Shown one piece after another: positions 42,552 to 50,878 of a DNA stretch of 64,000 bases. This DNA is from Deltaproteobacteria bacterium (lineage in GTDB: Bacteria; Desulfobacterota; GWC2-55-46), in contig JACRNL010000003.1 in the NCBI GenBank assembly GCA_016234935.1, forward strand, positions 1 through 64,000, in the 5' to 3' direction. Both the position numbers and the translations under genes were made by a program. Under the pieces are notes generated by a model. That model did no database searches. It was not told the origin of the DNA and saw only the letters and a program-made list of their open reading frames with translations. Each line of letters opens with the position of its first letter. Positions within the stretch are counted from its first letter, which is position 1.

Positions 42552-45500
42552 TTGATAAAGACGGTCTATGTGGGAATTGACATCGGTTCAGTGAGCGCGA
42601 ATACCGTTGTGCTCGATGAACACAGAAATATCCTTGAGGAGCATTACACCAGGACAAAGGGCGAGCCTATCGAAGTTGCCTGGACGCTCTTGTCCGAGAT
42701 AATAATTAAATACGGGATGGACGCGATAAAATTAGTCGCCGCGACCGGCTCGGGCGGAAAGCTCATCGCCCCGTACATAGGCGCTTCCTTTACCAACGAG
42801 GTAATCGCGCAGGCAAAGGCCGTCGAGGCATATCATCCGGACGTAAGGACTATAATCGAAATGGGCGGACAGGACGCAAAGCTCATCTTCGTGGAGCCGG
42901 AGGGCGGCAGGATACGGATAGAGGACTTTCAGATGAACTCCGTGTGCGCCGCGGGGACAGGGTCGTTCCTTGACCAGCAGGCATACAGGCTGGGCCTGAC
43001 CATCGAGGAGTTCGGGAGCCTGGCCCTGAAGAGCCAGCATCCGCCGCGCGTTGCGGGAAGGTGCTCGGTTTTCGCCAAGAGCGATATGATACACCTCCAG
43101 CAGATAGCCACGCCGGACTACGACATCGTCGCCGGGCTTTGCTACGCCGTGGCGAGGAACTTCAAGGCCACCATCGGGCGCGGCAAGGAGTTCCTGAGGC
43201 CCGTCTCCTTCCAGGGCGGCGTCGCCGCCAACCTCGGCGTGAGAAAGGCGTTTAAAGAGGTGCTGGAGCTTTCCGATTCCGAATACATAGTCCCGGCGCA
43301 CTACGCCTCGATGGGCGCGCTCGGTTCGGTCTTCAACTCAATGGAAAAGGGCAGGGGCCTCGGCAAGTTTAACGGCGTTGACGATTTAAGGAGTTTTATA
43401 AGCAAGGGCGCTAAGAACGACAGGTCGCTTGAGAAGCTCATCCGTCCGGAGGGGCATCCTTCGCAAAGGGCGACCAGGACCGGCTATGCGCTTGAAAAGG
43501 GAAAGAAGGTTGACTGCTATCTTGGCATTGACGTCGGCTCGACCAGCACGAACGTCATACTCATAGACAAGGATTTAAAGCTCGTCACGAAGCGCTACCT
43601 CGCCACCGCGGGAAGGCCGCTGGACGCCATACAGGCCGGCCTTTTATCCGTGGCCGAGGAGTGCGAGGAATACGTAAACGTTATCGGCGTGGGGACGACA
43701 GGCTCCGGCAGGTACCTCTCCGGCGACCTCGTAGGCGCGGACTGCGTCAGGAACGAGATAACTGCCCAGGCCACCGCCGCCGTCGCCATTGACCCGCTGG
43801 TGGATACCATATTCGAGATAGGCGGGCAGGATTCAAAGTACATCGCCATAAACGACGCGGTTGTCGTTGATTTTGAGATGAACAAGGTCTGTGCCGCGGG
43901 CACGGGCTCTTTCCTCGAGGAGCAGGCCGACAGGATAGGCATAAACATAAAGGGCGAGTTCAGCGAACTTGCGCTGGGCTGCGCGGCCCCGCCCCCTATG
44001 GGCGAGAGATGCACGGTCTTCATAGAGACCGATATGGTCCACTTCCAGCAAAAGGGCGTTGAAAAGGACGGCCTCGTGGCCGGGCTTTCGTATTCGATAG
44101 TCCAGAACTACCTCAACAGGGTCGTCGGCGACAGAAGGATAGGCAACAGGATATTCTTCCAGGGGGGCACGGCGGCCAACCTCGGCGTGGTCGCGGCCTT
44201 TGAGAAGGTCACCGGAAAGAAGATAACCGTGCCCGACAACCACGACGTCACGGGCGCCATAGGCGCGGCCATACTTGCCGCCAAGGAGATGGAGCCGGGC
44301 GTCAGGACCAGGTTCAAGGGCTTTGACCTCAGCAAGAAGAAGTACGAGGTAACGTCTTTTGAGTGCCGCGACTGCTCGAACATCTGTGAGGTAAGGAAGG
44401 TCGTCGTCGAGGGCGAGACGCCGCTTTACTACGGCGGCAGGTGCGAAAAATACGACATTAAAAGGGATTCGTCGAAGAACAACCATCTGCCAGACCTCTT
44501 CAAGGAGCGGGAGAAGATACTCTTTTCGTCCTACACCGGCAAGGCCGCTGGCAAGGACGCGCCGGTCATCGGCATCCCCAGGATACTTTTCATGTATGAG
44601 ATGTATCCCTTCTGGAAGGCCTTTTTCGACAACATCGGCTACCGCATACAGATGTCTTCGCCGACGAACAAGGAGATAATCAGGAACGGCATAGAGAAGA
44701 TAGTCACGGAGACCTGCTTCCCTGTAAAGATATCCTACGGCCATATAAACGAGCTTATCGAAAAAGGCGTGAAGCAGATATTCATACCGAGCATAGTGAA
44801 CCTTACGCCGTCCAAACCGCACCATAAGCACACGCAGCTTTGCCCCTATGTGCAGTCGCTGCCCTACCACGTGAGGTCGGCGTTCAACTTCGCGGCGCTC
44901 GGCGTCGAGGTCATTGACTCCGTATTCCACTTCAATCAGAAGGAAGCGGGGCTCAGGAAGGAGTTCCACGCCCTTGGAAAAAGGCTCGGCAAGGACAGGG
45001 CCGCGGTGGATAGCGCGCTCAAGGCCGCCTTTGAAGCGTGGAAGGTGTTCGGAGACAGGCTGAGGGCGAAGGGCAAGGAGACGATAGACAATCTGAAGGA
45101 ATCCGACACCGCCCTTGTCATAGTAGGAAGGTCGTACAATACGACGGATTCAGGCATAAACCTCGAACTGCCGCAGAAGCTGCGCGACATGGGCACCATC
45201 GCCATCCCCTGCGACATGCTCCCGCTTGACGACGCGGTGGACGACGTCCTGGCGGCGGACATGTACTGGAAGAGCGGGCAGAGGATATTAGCCGTCGCAA
45301 AGCTCATAAGAAACGACAGCCGCCTGTTTTCCGTCTTCATAACGAACTTCGGCTGCGGCCCGGACTCCATGATAAGCCATTTTTACAGGGATGCCTGCGG
45401 CGGCAAGCCGTATCTCCAGCTTGAGATAGACGAACATTCCGCGGACGCGGGGGCTATAACGAGATGCGAGGCCTTCCTTGACAGCATCAGGAACACGAAG

Positions 45501-46754
45501 GGCAGGTTAAAGCCGCGCGACGTTAAAAAGACGATACTTAACAGGACGGGCGTCAAAAAGAAGCTCTATCTGCCGAATATGAGCGACGGCGTATACGCGA
45601 TGGCGGCGGCCTTCCAGGCCTGCGGCATAGACGCCGAGGTCATGGCCATGCCGGATGAGGATTCTCTCAAGTGGGGCAGGCGCTTTACCTCCGGCAGGGA
45701 ATGCTACCCGTGCATAACCACCACCGGCGACATGGTCAAGATGACGAAGAAGCCGGACTTTGACCGCGAAAAGACCGCCTTTTTCATGCCGTCCGGCTGC
45801 GGCCCGTGCAGGTTCGGACAGTACAACAGGTATCAGAGGCTCGTCCTTGACGAGCTTGGCTTCAAAGACGTGCCGGTCTACGCGCCTGACCAGGACGGGG
45901 CGTTTTACAAGGAGCTTGACGCCGTCGGCGGCAACTTCCAGAGGCTCGGCTGGTGGGGCATCGTGGCCGTCGACATATTGGAGAAAAAGCTCCGCGAGAC
46001 GCGCCCCTATGAGAAAAACCCCGGCGACAGCGAAAAGGTCTACTGGGAGGCCGTTACCAATGTTTGCGGCGAAATCAGGCAGAGGAAGTTCCCGGATAAG
46101 GCGATGAATCAGGCAAAGGAGGCCTTCAGGAAGATACCCCTTAACCCTGTGGGCGGCAGGCCCATCATAGGCGTGGTCGGCGAGATATACGTAAGGTCAA
46201 ACCGCTTCACCAATGAGAATATGGTCACCAAGCTTGAGGCCCTCGGCGTGGAGGTGAGGGTGCCGACGATATCCGAGTGGATCATGTACACGAACTTCAC
46301 CGGCAAGAGGAAGAACTGGGAGAGAAGCGAATACGGCGATTACTTCAGGACCGTCACCTACGACTTTTTTCAGCACAGGGATGAAAAGCGCCTTGAGAAT
46401 ATAATGAACGGAGACATGCGCGGCGGGCACGAGCCGAGGGTCGAGGAAATAATCAAATTAGGCTCAAGATACATCCACGACTCCTTCGAGGGAGAGGCCA
46501 TCCTCAGCGTGGGCAAGGCCCTTGACTACATCAATCACGGCGCGCACGGCATAGTGAACGCGATGCCCTTCACCTGCATGCCCGGAACGGTCGTGAACGC
46601 GATATTAAAGCGTCTGCGCGAGGAAAACAACAACATCCCGTACCTGAACATGGTCTTTGAAGGCATCGAAGACACCAACTCCATGACCCGCATGGAGGCC
46701 TTCGTGCATCAGGCCAGGGATTACATGGAAAGACACAGGCAGGCGGGGAAGTAG
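42552..46754 (+). CDS. Acyl-CoA dehydratase activase fused to a dehydratase-like D component (1400 aa)
   Basis: Start at TTG 42552 behind GGAGGTGCGAG; the track start at 42495 lacks a ribosome site. Domains: a BadF/BcrD-type ASKHA ATPase (about 1-270: GIDIGSVSANT, VCAAGTGSFLDQQ, RCSVFAKSDM); a second ATPase (about 325-600: GIDVGSTSTN, VCAAGTGSFLEEQ, RCTVFIETDM); then a long 2-hydroxyacyl-CoA dehydratase/DUF2229-like region with many Cys (TETCFPVK, TQLCPYV, GRECYPC, PSGCGPCRFGQYNR). Each ATPase keeps the two Cys that hold an interdomain [4Fe-4S] cluster. Such proteins use ATP to lower the potential of an electron; the double-cubane cluster proteins have this kind of partner. The substrate is unknown. 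Confidence 0.88.
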   Translation: MIKTVYVGIDIGSVSANTVVLDEHRNILEEHYTRTKGEPIEVAWTLLSEIIIKYGMDAIKLVAATGSGGKLIAPYIGASFTNEVIAQAKAVEAYHPDVRTIIEMGGQDAKLIFVEPEGGRIRIEDFQMNSVCAAGTGSFLDQQAYRLGLTIEEFGSLALKSQHPPRVAGRCSVFAKSDMIHLQQIATPDYDIVAGLCYAVARNFKATIGRGKEFLRPVSFQGGVAANLGVRKAFKEVLELSDSEYIVPAHYASMGALGSVFNSMEKGRGLGKFNGVDDLRSFISKGAKNDRSLEKLIRPEGHPSQRATRTGYALEKGKKVDCYLGIDVGSTSTNVILIDKDLKLVTKRYLATAGRPLDAIQAGLLSVAEECEEYVNVIGVGTTGSGRYLSGDLVGADCVRNEITAQATAAVAIDPLVDTIFEIGGQDSKYIAINDAVVVDFEMNKVCAAGTGSFLEEQADRIGINIKGEFSELALGCAAPPPMGERCTVFIETDMVHFQQKGVEKDGLVAGLSYSIVQNYLNRVVGDRRIGNRIFFQGGTAANLGVVAAFEKVTGKKITVPDNHDVTGAIGAAILAAKEMEPGVRTRFKGFDLSKKKYEVTSFECRDCSNICEVRKVVVEGETPLYYGGRCEKYDIKRDSSKNNHLPDLFKEREKILFSSYTGKAAGKDAPVIGIPRILFMYEMYPFWKAFFDNIGYRIQMSSPTNKEIIRNGIEKIVTETCFPVKISYGHINELIEKGVKQIFIPSIVNLTPSKPHHKHTQLCPYVQSLPYHVRSAFNFAALGVEVIDSVFHFNQKEAGLRKEFHALGKRLGKDRAAVDSALKAAFEAWKVFGDRLRAKGKETIDNLKESDTALVIVGRSYNTTDSGINLELPQKLRDMGTIAIPCDMLPLDDAVDDVLAADMYWKSGQRILAVAKLIRNDSRLFSVFITNFGCGPDSMISHFYRDACGGKPYLQLEIDEHSADAGAITRCEAFLDSIRNTKGRLKPRDVKKTILNRTGVKKKLYLPNMSDGVYAMAAAFQACGIDAEVMAMPDEDSLKWGRRFTSGRECYPCITTTGDMVKMTKKPDFDREKTAFFMPSGCGPCRFGQYNRYQRLVLDELGFKDVPVYAPDQDGAFYKELDAVGGNFQRLGWWGIVAVDILEKKLRETRPYEKNPGDSEKVYWEAVTNVCGEIRQRKFPDKAMNQAKEAFRKIPLNPVGGRPIIGVVGEIYVRSNRFTNENMVTKLEALGVEVRVPTISEWIMYTNFTGKRKNWERSEYGDYFRTVTYDFFQHRDEKRLENIMNGDMRGGHEPRVEEIIKLGSRYIHDSFEGEAILSVGKALDYINHGAHGIVNAMPFTCMPGTVVNAILKRLREENNNIPYLNMVFEGIEDTNSMTRMEAFVHQARDYMERHRQAGK

Positions 46755-46799
46755 GACGGGGCAGCGGCGTTTGTTCTCCTCTTCTTTCCGGGGGTATAT

Positions 46800-46887
46800 G
46801 CTGTCATTCCCGAGGATTTAATCGGGAATCTAAAAATCAGATTCCCGACCGTAGGCGCGCTCGCATAGAGATATTCGGGGATGACAG
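46800..46887. repeat. Family A palindromes, second unit broken
   Basis: CTGTCATTCCCGAGGATTTAATCGGGAATCTA is complete. The second unit has GATTCCCGACCGTAGGCGCGCTCGCATAGAGATATTCGGGGATGACAG with extra sequence in its loop. Confidence 0.8.
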
Positions 46888-46998
46888 GCAAGACAAGGTT
46901 GGGTTGAGGTACGAAACCCAACGCAAGGGAAGCGGCGCTTCGGCGTTGGAGCATGCTGAAACATCTAAAAAAAGCCGGACGGACAAGGGATTACTACC

Positions 46999-48021
46999 GT
47001 GAAGAAAAAGGCATATACCGTCGCCATAGCCGGGGCTACCGGAGTGGTGGGGCAGGAGTTTTTAAAGATTCTCCAGGAGCGCAAGTTTCCGGTTAAGGAA
47101 TTGCGCCTGCTGGCCTCCGAGAGGAGCGCCGGGGTGAAGATGGAATTTGGCGGCAAGGAAGAGCTTGTAAGGCTTTTGTCCGAGGAGAGCTTTGAAGGCG
47201 TTGACATCGGCCTTTTCTCGCCGGGCGCGCCCGTGTCGGCCCTCTACGCGCCAAAGGCCGCGAAGGCCGGGTGCGTTGTGGTTGACAACACGAGCCAGTT
47301 CAGGATGGACCCGGACGTGCCGCTCGTGGTGCCGGAGGTAAACCCAGGCGCGATAGCCGGGTATAAAAAAAAGGGCATCATCGCCAACCCCAACTGCTCG
47401 ACCATACAGATGGTCGTTGCGTTAAAACCGATACATGACGCGTTCAGGATAAAGAGGATAGTCGTTTCAACCTATCAGTCGGTCTCAGGCGCCGGCAAAG
47501 AGGCTATGGAAGAGCTTTCAATGCAGGTGAAGAGCCTCTTTAACATGATGGAGGCCGAGGTTGAAGTCCTTCCGCACAGGATAGCCTTCAACTGCCTGCC
47601 GCAGATAGACTCATTCCTTGAAAACGGCTACACCAAGGAAGAGATGAAGATGGTAAACGAAACGCAGAAGATATTCGGCGACAGTTCCATAAAGGTCACG
47701 GCCACGGCCGTCAGGGTGCCGGTCTTTGTCAGCCATTCCGAATCCGTTAACATCGAAACGGAAAAGCCCGTAACCGCGGCAAAGGTAAAGGCGCTCCTTA
47801 AAAAGGCCCCCGGCGTCGTCGTCGCCGACGACCCGAAAAAGGGACTCTACCCCATGCCCATTGACGCGGTCGGCCTTGATGCGGTCTTTGTCGGAAGGAT
47901 ACGGCAGGACATAAGCGTCCCAAACGGCATAAACATGTGGATAGTCTCCGACAACCTGAGAAAAGGCGCGGCGCTCAACGCCGTGCAGATAGCGGAATTA
48001 TTGATAAAGGATTATCTGTAG
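46999..48021 (+). CDS. asd: Aspartate-semialdehyde dehydrogenase
   Basis: A 340-residue NADP enzyme of the lysine/threonine/methionine and diaminopimelate pathways. GATGVVGQEFLKIL is the N-terminal nucleotide-binding loop; NPNCSTIQMV carries the catalytic Cys at about residue 133; and QSVSGAGKEAMEEL and the HRIAFNCLPQID block are conserved. The length matches the family. Confidence 0.96.
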   Translation: MKKKAYTVAIAGATGVVGQEFLKILQERKFPVKELRLLASERSAGVKMEFGGKEELVRLLSEESFEGVDIGLFSPGAPVSALYAPKAAKAGCVVVDNTSQFRMDPDVPLVVPEVNPGAIAGYKKKGIIANPNCSTIQMVVALKPIHDAFRIKRIVVSTYQSVSGAGKEAMEELSMQVKSLFNMMEAEVEVLPHRIAFNCLPQIDSFLENGYTKEEMKMVNETQKIFGDSSIKVTATAVRVPVFVSHSESVNIETEKPVTAAKVKALLKKAPGVVVADDPKKGLYPMPIDAVGLDAVFVGRIRQDISVPNGINMWIVSDNLRKGAALNAVQIAELLIKDYL

Positions 48022-48061
48022 CAGTTGAAGTTACTCCTTGTTGCAAAAGTTTTTGTCTTTA

Positions 48062-48178
48062 TTTCCTCCTCCCTTGCGGGAGAGGAGAAAAAAAGATTCA
48101 AAAAATTCGTATTATGGCAAAGCATCCGTGTCAATCCATGACCCTCCCCTTCCTCGCAAGAGGGAGGGGAGGGTTTTT
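48062..48178 (+). terminator. Family E repeats forming a terminator between asd and truA
   Basis: TCCTCCTCCCTTGCGGGAGAGGAG at 48062, then ACCCTCCCCTTCCTC-gcaa-GAGGGAGGGGAGGGTTTTTT (48141-48179). The second is a long stem with a T-run, so a repeat copy appears to act as terminator, 4 bp before the truA start. Confidence 0.75.
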
Positions 48179-48183
48179 TAATC

Positions 48184-48924
48184 ATGCGCAACATTAAACT
48201 TATCATAGAGTACGAGGGCACGAACTACTGCGGCTGGCAGGAGCAGGAGGGGCTGCCGACCGTGCAGGGCAGCCTCATCGAGGCCGTGCGCAGGCTGACG
48301 TTTGAGGAAAACGTCAAGGTAAACGGCGCCTCGCGCACCGACGCAGGGGTGCACGCGTGGGGGCAGGCGGCTAACTTCATGACCGCGTCGGACATACCCG
48401 CAAGGGGCATCATGCACGGGCTTAACTTCAGGCTGCCGCCTGACATCTCGATAAAAGAGGCGTCGGATGCGCCGTTTCATTTTGATCCGAGAAGGGATTC
48501 AAAGGGCAAGACATATCTTTACAGGATACTGAACAGAACATGCAGGTCGGCCATGCTCAGCAGATATTCGTGGTTCGTCTTCAAGCCCCTTGACATCGAG
48601 CGCATGCGCGAGGCCGCCCGGTATTATATCGGCGAGAAGGACTTTTCGTCGTTCATGGCATCCGGCTCCGACGCGCTCCATTCGATAAGGGAGGTCACTT
48701 CCATTGAGATATTCGACAGGGGGGACGACATAATCGAACTTGAGATAAAGGGCACGGCCTTTTTAAGGCACATGGTCAGGATAATGGCCGGCACGCTTGC
48801 GGCCGTTGGCACGGGCAGATTAAGGCCAGACGGCATAAAGCGCATAATAGAGGCCAAAGACCGCACGGCCGCGGACATGACAGCCCCGGCGCAGGGCCTT
48901 TTTTTGGTCAGGATTGATTATTAG
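48184..48924 (+). CDS. truA: tRNA pseudouridine synthase A
   Basis: A 246-residue protein. YEGTNYCGWQEQEGLPTVQG at the N-terminus and GASRTDAGVHAWGQ with the catalytic Asp at about residue 53 are diagnostic. FLRHMVRIMAGTL and the C-terminal GLFLVRI match the second half. It modifies U38-40 in tRNA anticodon stems. Confidence 0.96.
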   Translation: MRNIKLIIEYEGTNYCGWQEQEGLPTVQGSLIEAVRRLTFEENVKVNGASRTDAGVHAWGQAANFMTASDIPARGIMHGLNFRLPPDISIKEASDAPFHFDPRRDSKGKTYLYRILNRTCRSAMLSRYSWFVFKPLDIERMREAARYYIGEKDFSSFMASGSDALHSIREVTSIEIFDRGDDIIELEIKGTAFLRHMVRIMAGTLAAVGTGRLRPDGIKRIIEAKDRTAADMTAPAQGLFLVRIDY

Positions 48925-49008
48925 GTTTTTAAGTTTTTGCTTGTCCTGCCGCCGTGCGCGGAAGGGAAAAAACTTGTTTTTCCGCGGACGGTATTGCATA
49001 CTTTCAAT

Positions 49009-49896
49009 ATGGAACTGACGCTTGGCCCGGTGCTTTTTGAGTGGAAGAGGGATGAAATTTTAAGATTTTATGACGAAGCGGCGCGTATGCCGGTGGACAG
49101 GGTATACGTCGGCGAGGTGGTCTGTTCGAAGAAAAAAGCCCTGACAACAGCCGACATAGGGAGCGTGGCCGGGATGCTTCGGCAGGCAGGCAAGAAGGTC
49201 GTGCTCTCAAGCCTTGCCGTGGTCTCAAATGAGGAGGAACTCAGCGCCGTAAGGGAGCTTGCCGATTTGCCCTTTGACGCAGAGGCAAACGACATGTCCG
49301 TCTTTAATATCGTCGAGGGCAAGGGCAAAACAATTTTTGCCGGGCCGCATATCACGTCATATAACGCGCCGACTATAGACTTTCTCAAATCCCTCGGCGT
49401 CCGGAGGGTTGTCTTTCCAGTGGAGCTTTCCGGCGAGTCCATGGCATACAACATAAAACAGACGGGCATGGCCGGCGAGGTATTTGCCCACGGCAAAGCG
49501 CCGCTGGCCTTTTCGTGGAGGTGCTATACGTCAAGGGCCTTTGGCCTTACAAAGGGCCAGTGCCAAAGGGACTGCGTGAAGTACCCGGACGGCCTTGAGA
49601 TAAAGACAGTTGGAGGCGAGCCGGTATTCACCATAAACGGCACGTCGCTGCTCAGCGCGGCGGTATATACTCTTATTGAGCATGTGGACGACATGAGGGA
49701 AAAGGGCGTGGCCGCGCTGAGGATATCCCCGCAGTATAAAGGCACGGCGCGGATTGCGGACATCTGGAGAAAAAGGATTAACGGCGAGATTTCACCGGAA
49801 GATGCCCTCAGGGAGCTTGGCGCAACGAGCCAGAGCGGTTTTTGCAATGGGTGGTATACAGGCAAGGCAGGCAAGGATTATATCGCAGGCTGCTGA
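49009..49896 (+). CDS. ubiV: UbiV-like U32 protein (O2-independent quinone hydroxylation)
   Basis: A 295-residue protein from ATG 49009; the track start 24 codons earlier lies in non-coding DNA. ELTLGPVLFEW and VYVGEVVCSKKKA match UbiV. The four Cys expected to bind its [4Fe-4S] cluster are present (VVCSKK, WRCYTS, KGQCQRDCVKYPDG). In E. coli UbiV works with UbiU and UbiT to hydroxylate ubiquinone precursors without O2. No UbiU gene is in this window. Four further quinone-type genes follow, so quinone synthesis under anoxia is the best reading, but the quinone made is unknown. Confidence 0.85.
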   Translation: MELTLGPVLFEWKRDEILRFYDEAARMPVDRVYVGEVVCSKKKALTTADIGSVAGMLRQAGKKVVLSSLAVVSNEEELSAVRELADLPFDAEANDMSVFNIVEGKGKTIFAGPHITSYNAPTIDFLKSLGVRRVVFPVELSGESMAYNIKQTGMAGEVFAHGKAPLAFSWRCYTSRAFGLTKGQCQRDCVKYPDGLEIKTVGGEPVFTINGTSLLSAAVYTLIEHVDDMREKGVAALRISPQYKGTARIADIWRKRINGEISPEDALRELGATSQSGFCNGWYTGKAGKDYIAGC

Positions 49897-50015
49897 AAAA
49901 GCCCCATCTACGTCGTTGCCTTCGTCGCTCATCATTACGGCGTAATTACCATTACGCCTTCATTCTTCGCTCCTCGTCGTCTAGTAGCTGGGGCTTTTTG
50001 AGCAGCCTGCTCGTA
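49893..50015. repeat. Long inverted repeat with AAAAAGCCCC/GGGGCTTTTT arms
   Basis: GCTGCTGAAAAAGCCCCA at 49891 pairs with TGGGGCTTTTTGAGCAGC near 49988-50005. The 80-base interior holds its own GGCGTAATTACC-type palindrome. It probably ends ubiV transcription and may be a small non-autonomous repeat. A CTTCGGTGTGCCTTCGGCACACC hairpin follows. Confidence 0.6.
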
Positions 50016-50105
50016 GGCGGTCACTTGTGGAAGAACGGCAACTTCGGTGTGCCTTCGGCACACCTCGTTGAGGGCGGCTATTATTAACAATAAACGGAGG
50101 AAAGT

Positions 50106-50489
50106 ATGAGCGATCTTTTGGATAAGGCTATTCTTGTAGGGCTTGGTCTTGAAAAGAAGGCGAGGGAAGTCCTTGATGAGCTTGAAAAGAGCGCGGCCGC
50201 GGATGCCGCCGCCGGGGGCGGGCTTTCGGCAAAGCAGCGCCTTGAAAACAGGCTCTCCGAGGACGGCACGAAGATACTGAAGGACTTTCTGGCCGTTGTA
50301 AAGTCTGTGAAGGACAAGATGGAAGAGGAGCTTACGGCGTCTTCAGGCAAGATACTTGGAAAGGTGCACGCGGCAAAGGAAGAGGACGTGGAGGTAATAA
50401 AAGAGATGGCGCGCGTTGCCAGGGAAAAGGTTGACAAGCTCGAAAAAAGGGTCGAGGAGCTTGAGGCAAGGGTCGGAAAGGGCGCATAG
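50106..50489 (+). CDS. Phasin-like / UbiK-like coiled-coil protein
   Basis: A 127-residue, strongly charged helical protein. The last about 40 residues (AREKVDKLEKRVEELEARVG) form a coiled coil ending like UbiK/phasin-type proteins. N-terminal MSDLLDKAILVGLGLEKKAREVLDELEKSA is typical of 'phasin family' genes commonly found next to ubiB. A lipid or quinone-intermediate binding helper role is plausible from position only. AACGGAGGAAAG precedes the ATG. Confidence 0.7.
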   Translation: MSDLLDKAILVGLGLEKKAREVLDELEKSAAADAAAGGGLSAKQRLENRLSEDGTKILKDFLAVVKSVKDKMEEELTASSGKILGKVHAAKEEDVEVIKEMARVAREKVDKLEKRVEELEARVGKGA

Positions 50490-50514
50490 GCCGCAAAACA
50501 TGTAGTGAGAGGCT

Positions 50515-50860
50515 CGATTACAAAATCCCCCTCAGTCCCCTTTTCCAAGGGGGAAGTGAAATCTATTTTTTTATTCCTCCCCCGCACCACTCGCCTACAC
50601 GGCTATTTGCGTTAAATGATGCATTTGTGATGGCGAGTGGTGCGGGGGAGGGCAGGGAGGATTTGATTATCGTTCCCACGCCGGAGCGTGGGAACGATAA
50701 TGAATGGACAAAGAACTGTTTCTTTGTCATTCCCGATGTTTTAATCGGGAATCTAAAGTTATATCCCCGATAGAAGCATTCGGGGATGACAGAAAATGCT
50801 GCGCTGGATGCTGGAGCGTCCTTTGATGCATTCCCACGCCGGAGCGTGGGAACGATAAAT
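50515..50860. repeat. Mixed repeat block (families A, B, E)
   Basis: CCCCCTCAGTCCCCTTTTCCAAGGGGG; CTCCCCCGCACCACTCGCC with an inverted partner GGCGAGTGGTGCGGGGGAGG; ATCGTTCCCACGCCGGAGCG... (family B, 50669-50700); family A units at 50730-50792; and another family B unit at 50829-50858. The last supplies the bases read as 'AFPRRSVGTIN' in the over-long ubiB ORF of the track. Confidence 0.85.
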
Positions 50861-50878
50861 GTCCAATACCCAAGATCA

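Noticed and set aside
43833-44969. 378-aa minus-strand ORF inside the activase gene
   Set aside because: Shadow of a strongly supported coding frame; repetitive Leu/Glu/Tyr composition and no known domain.
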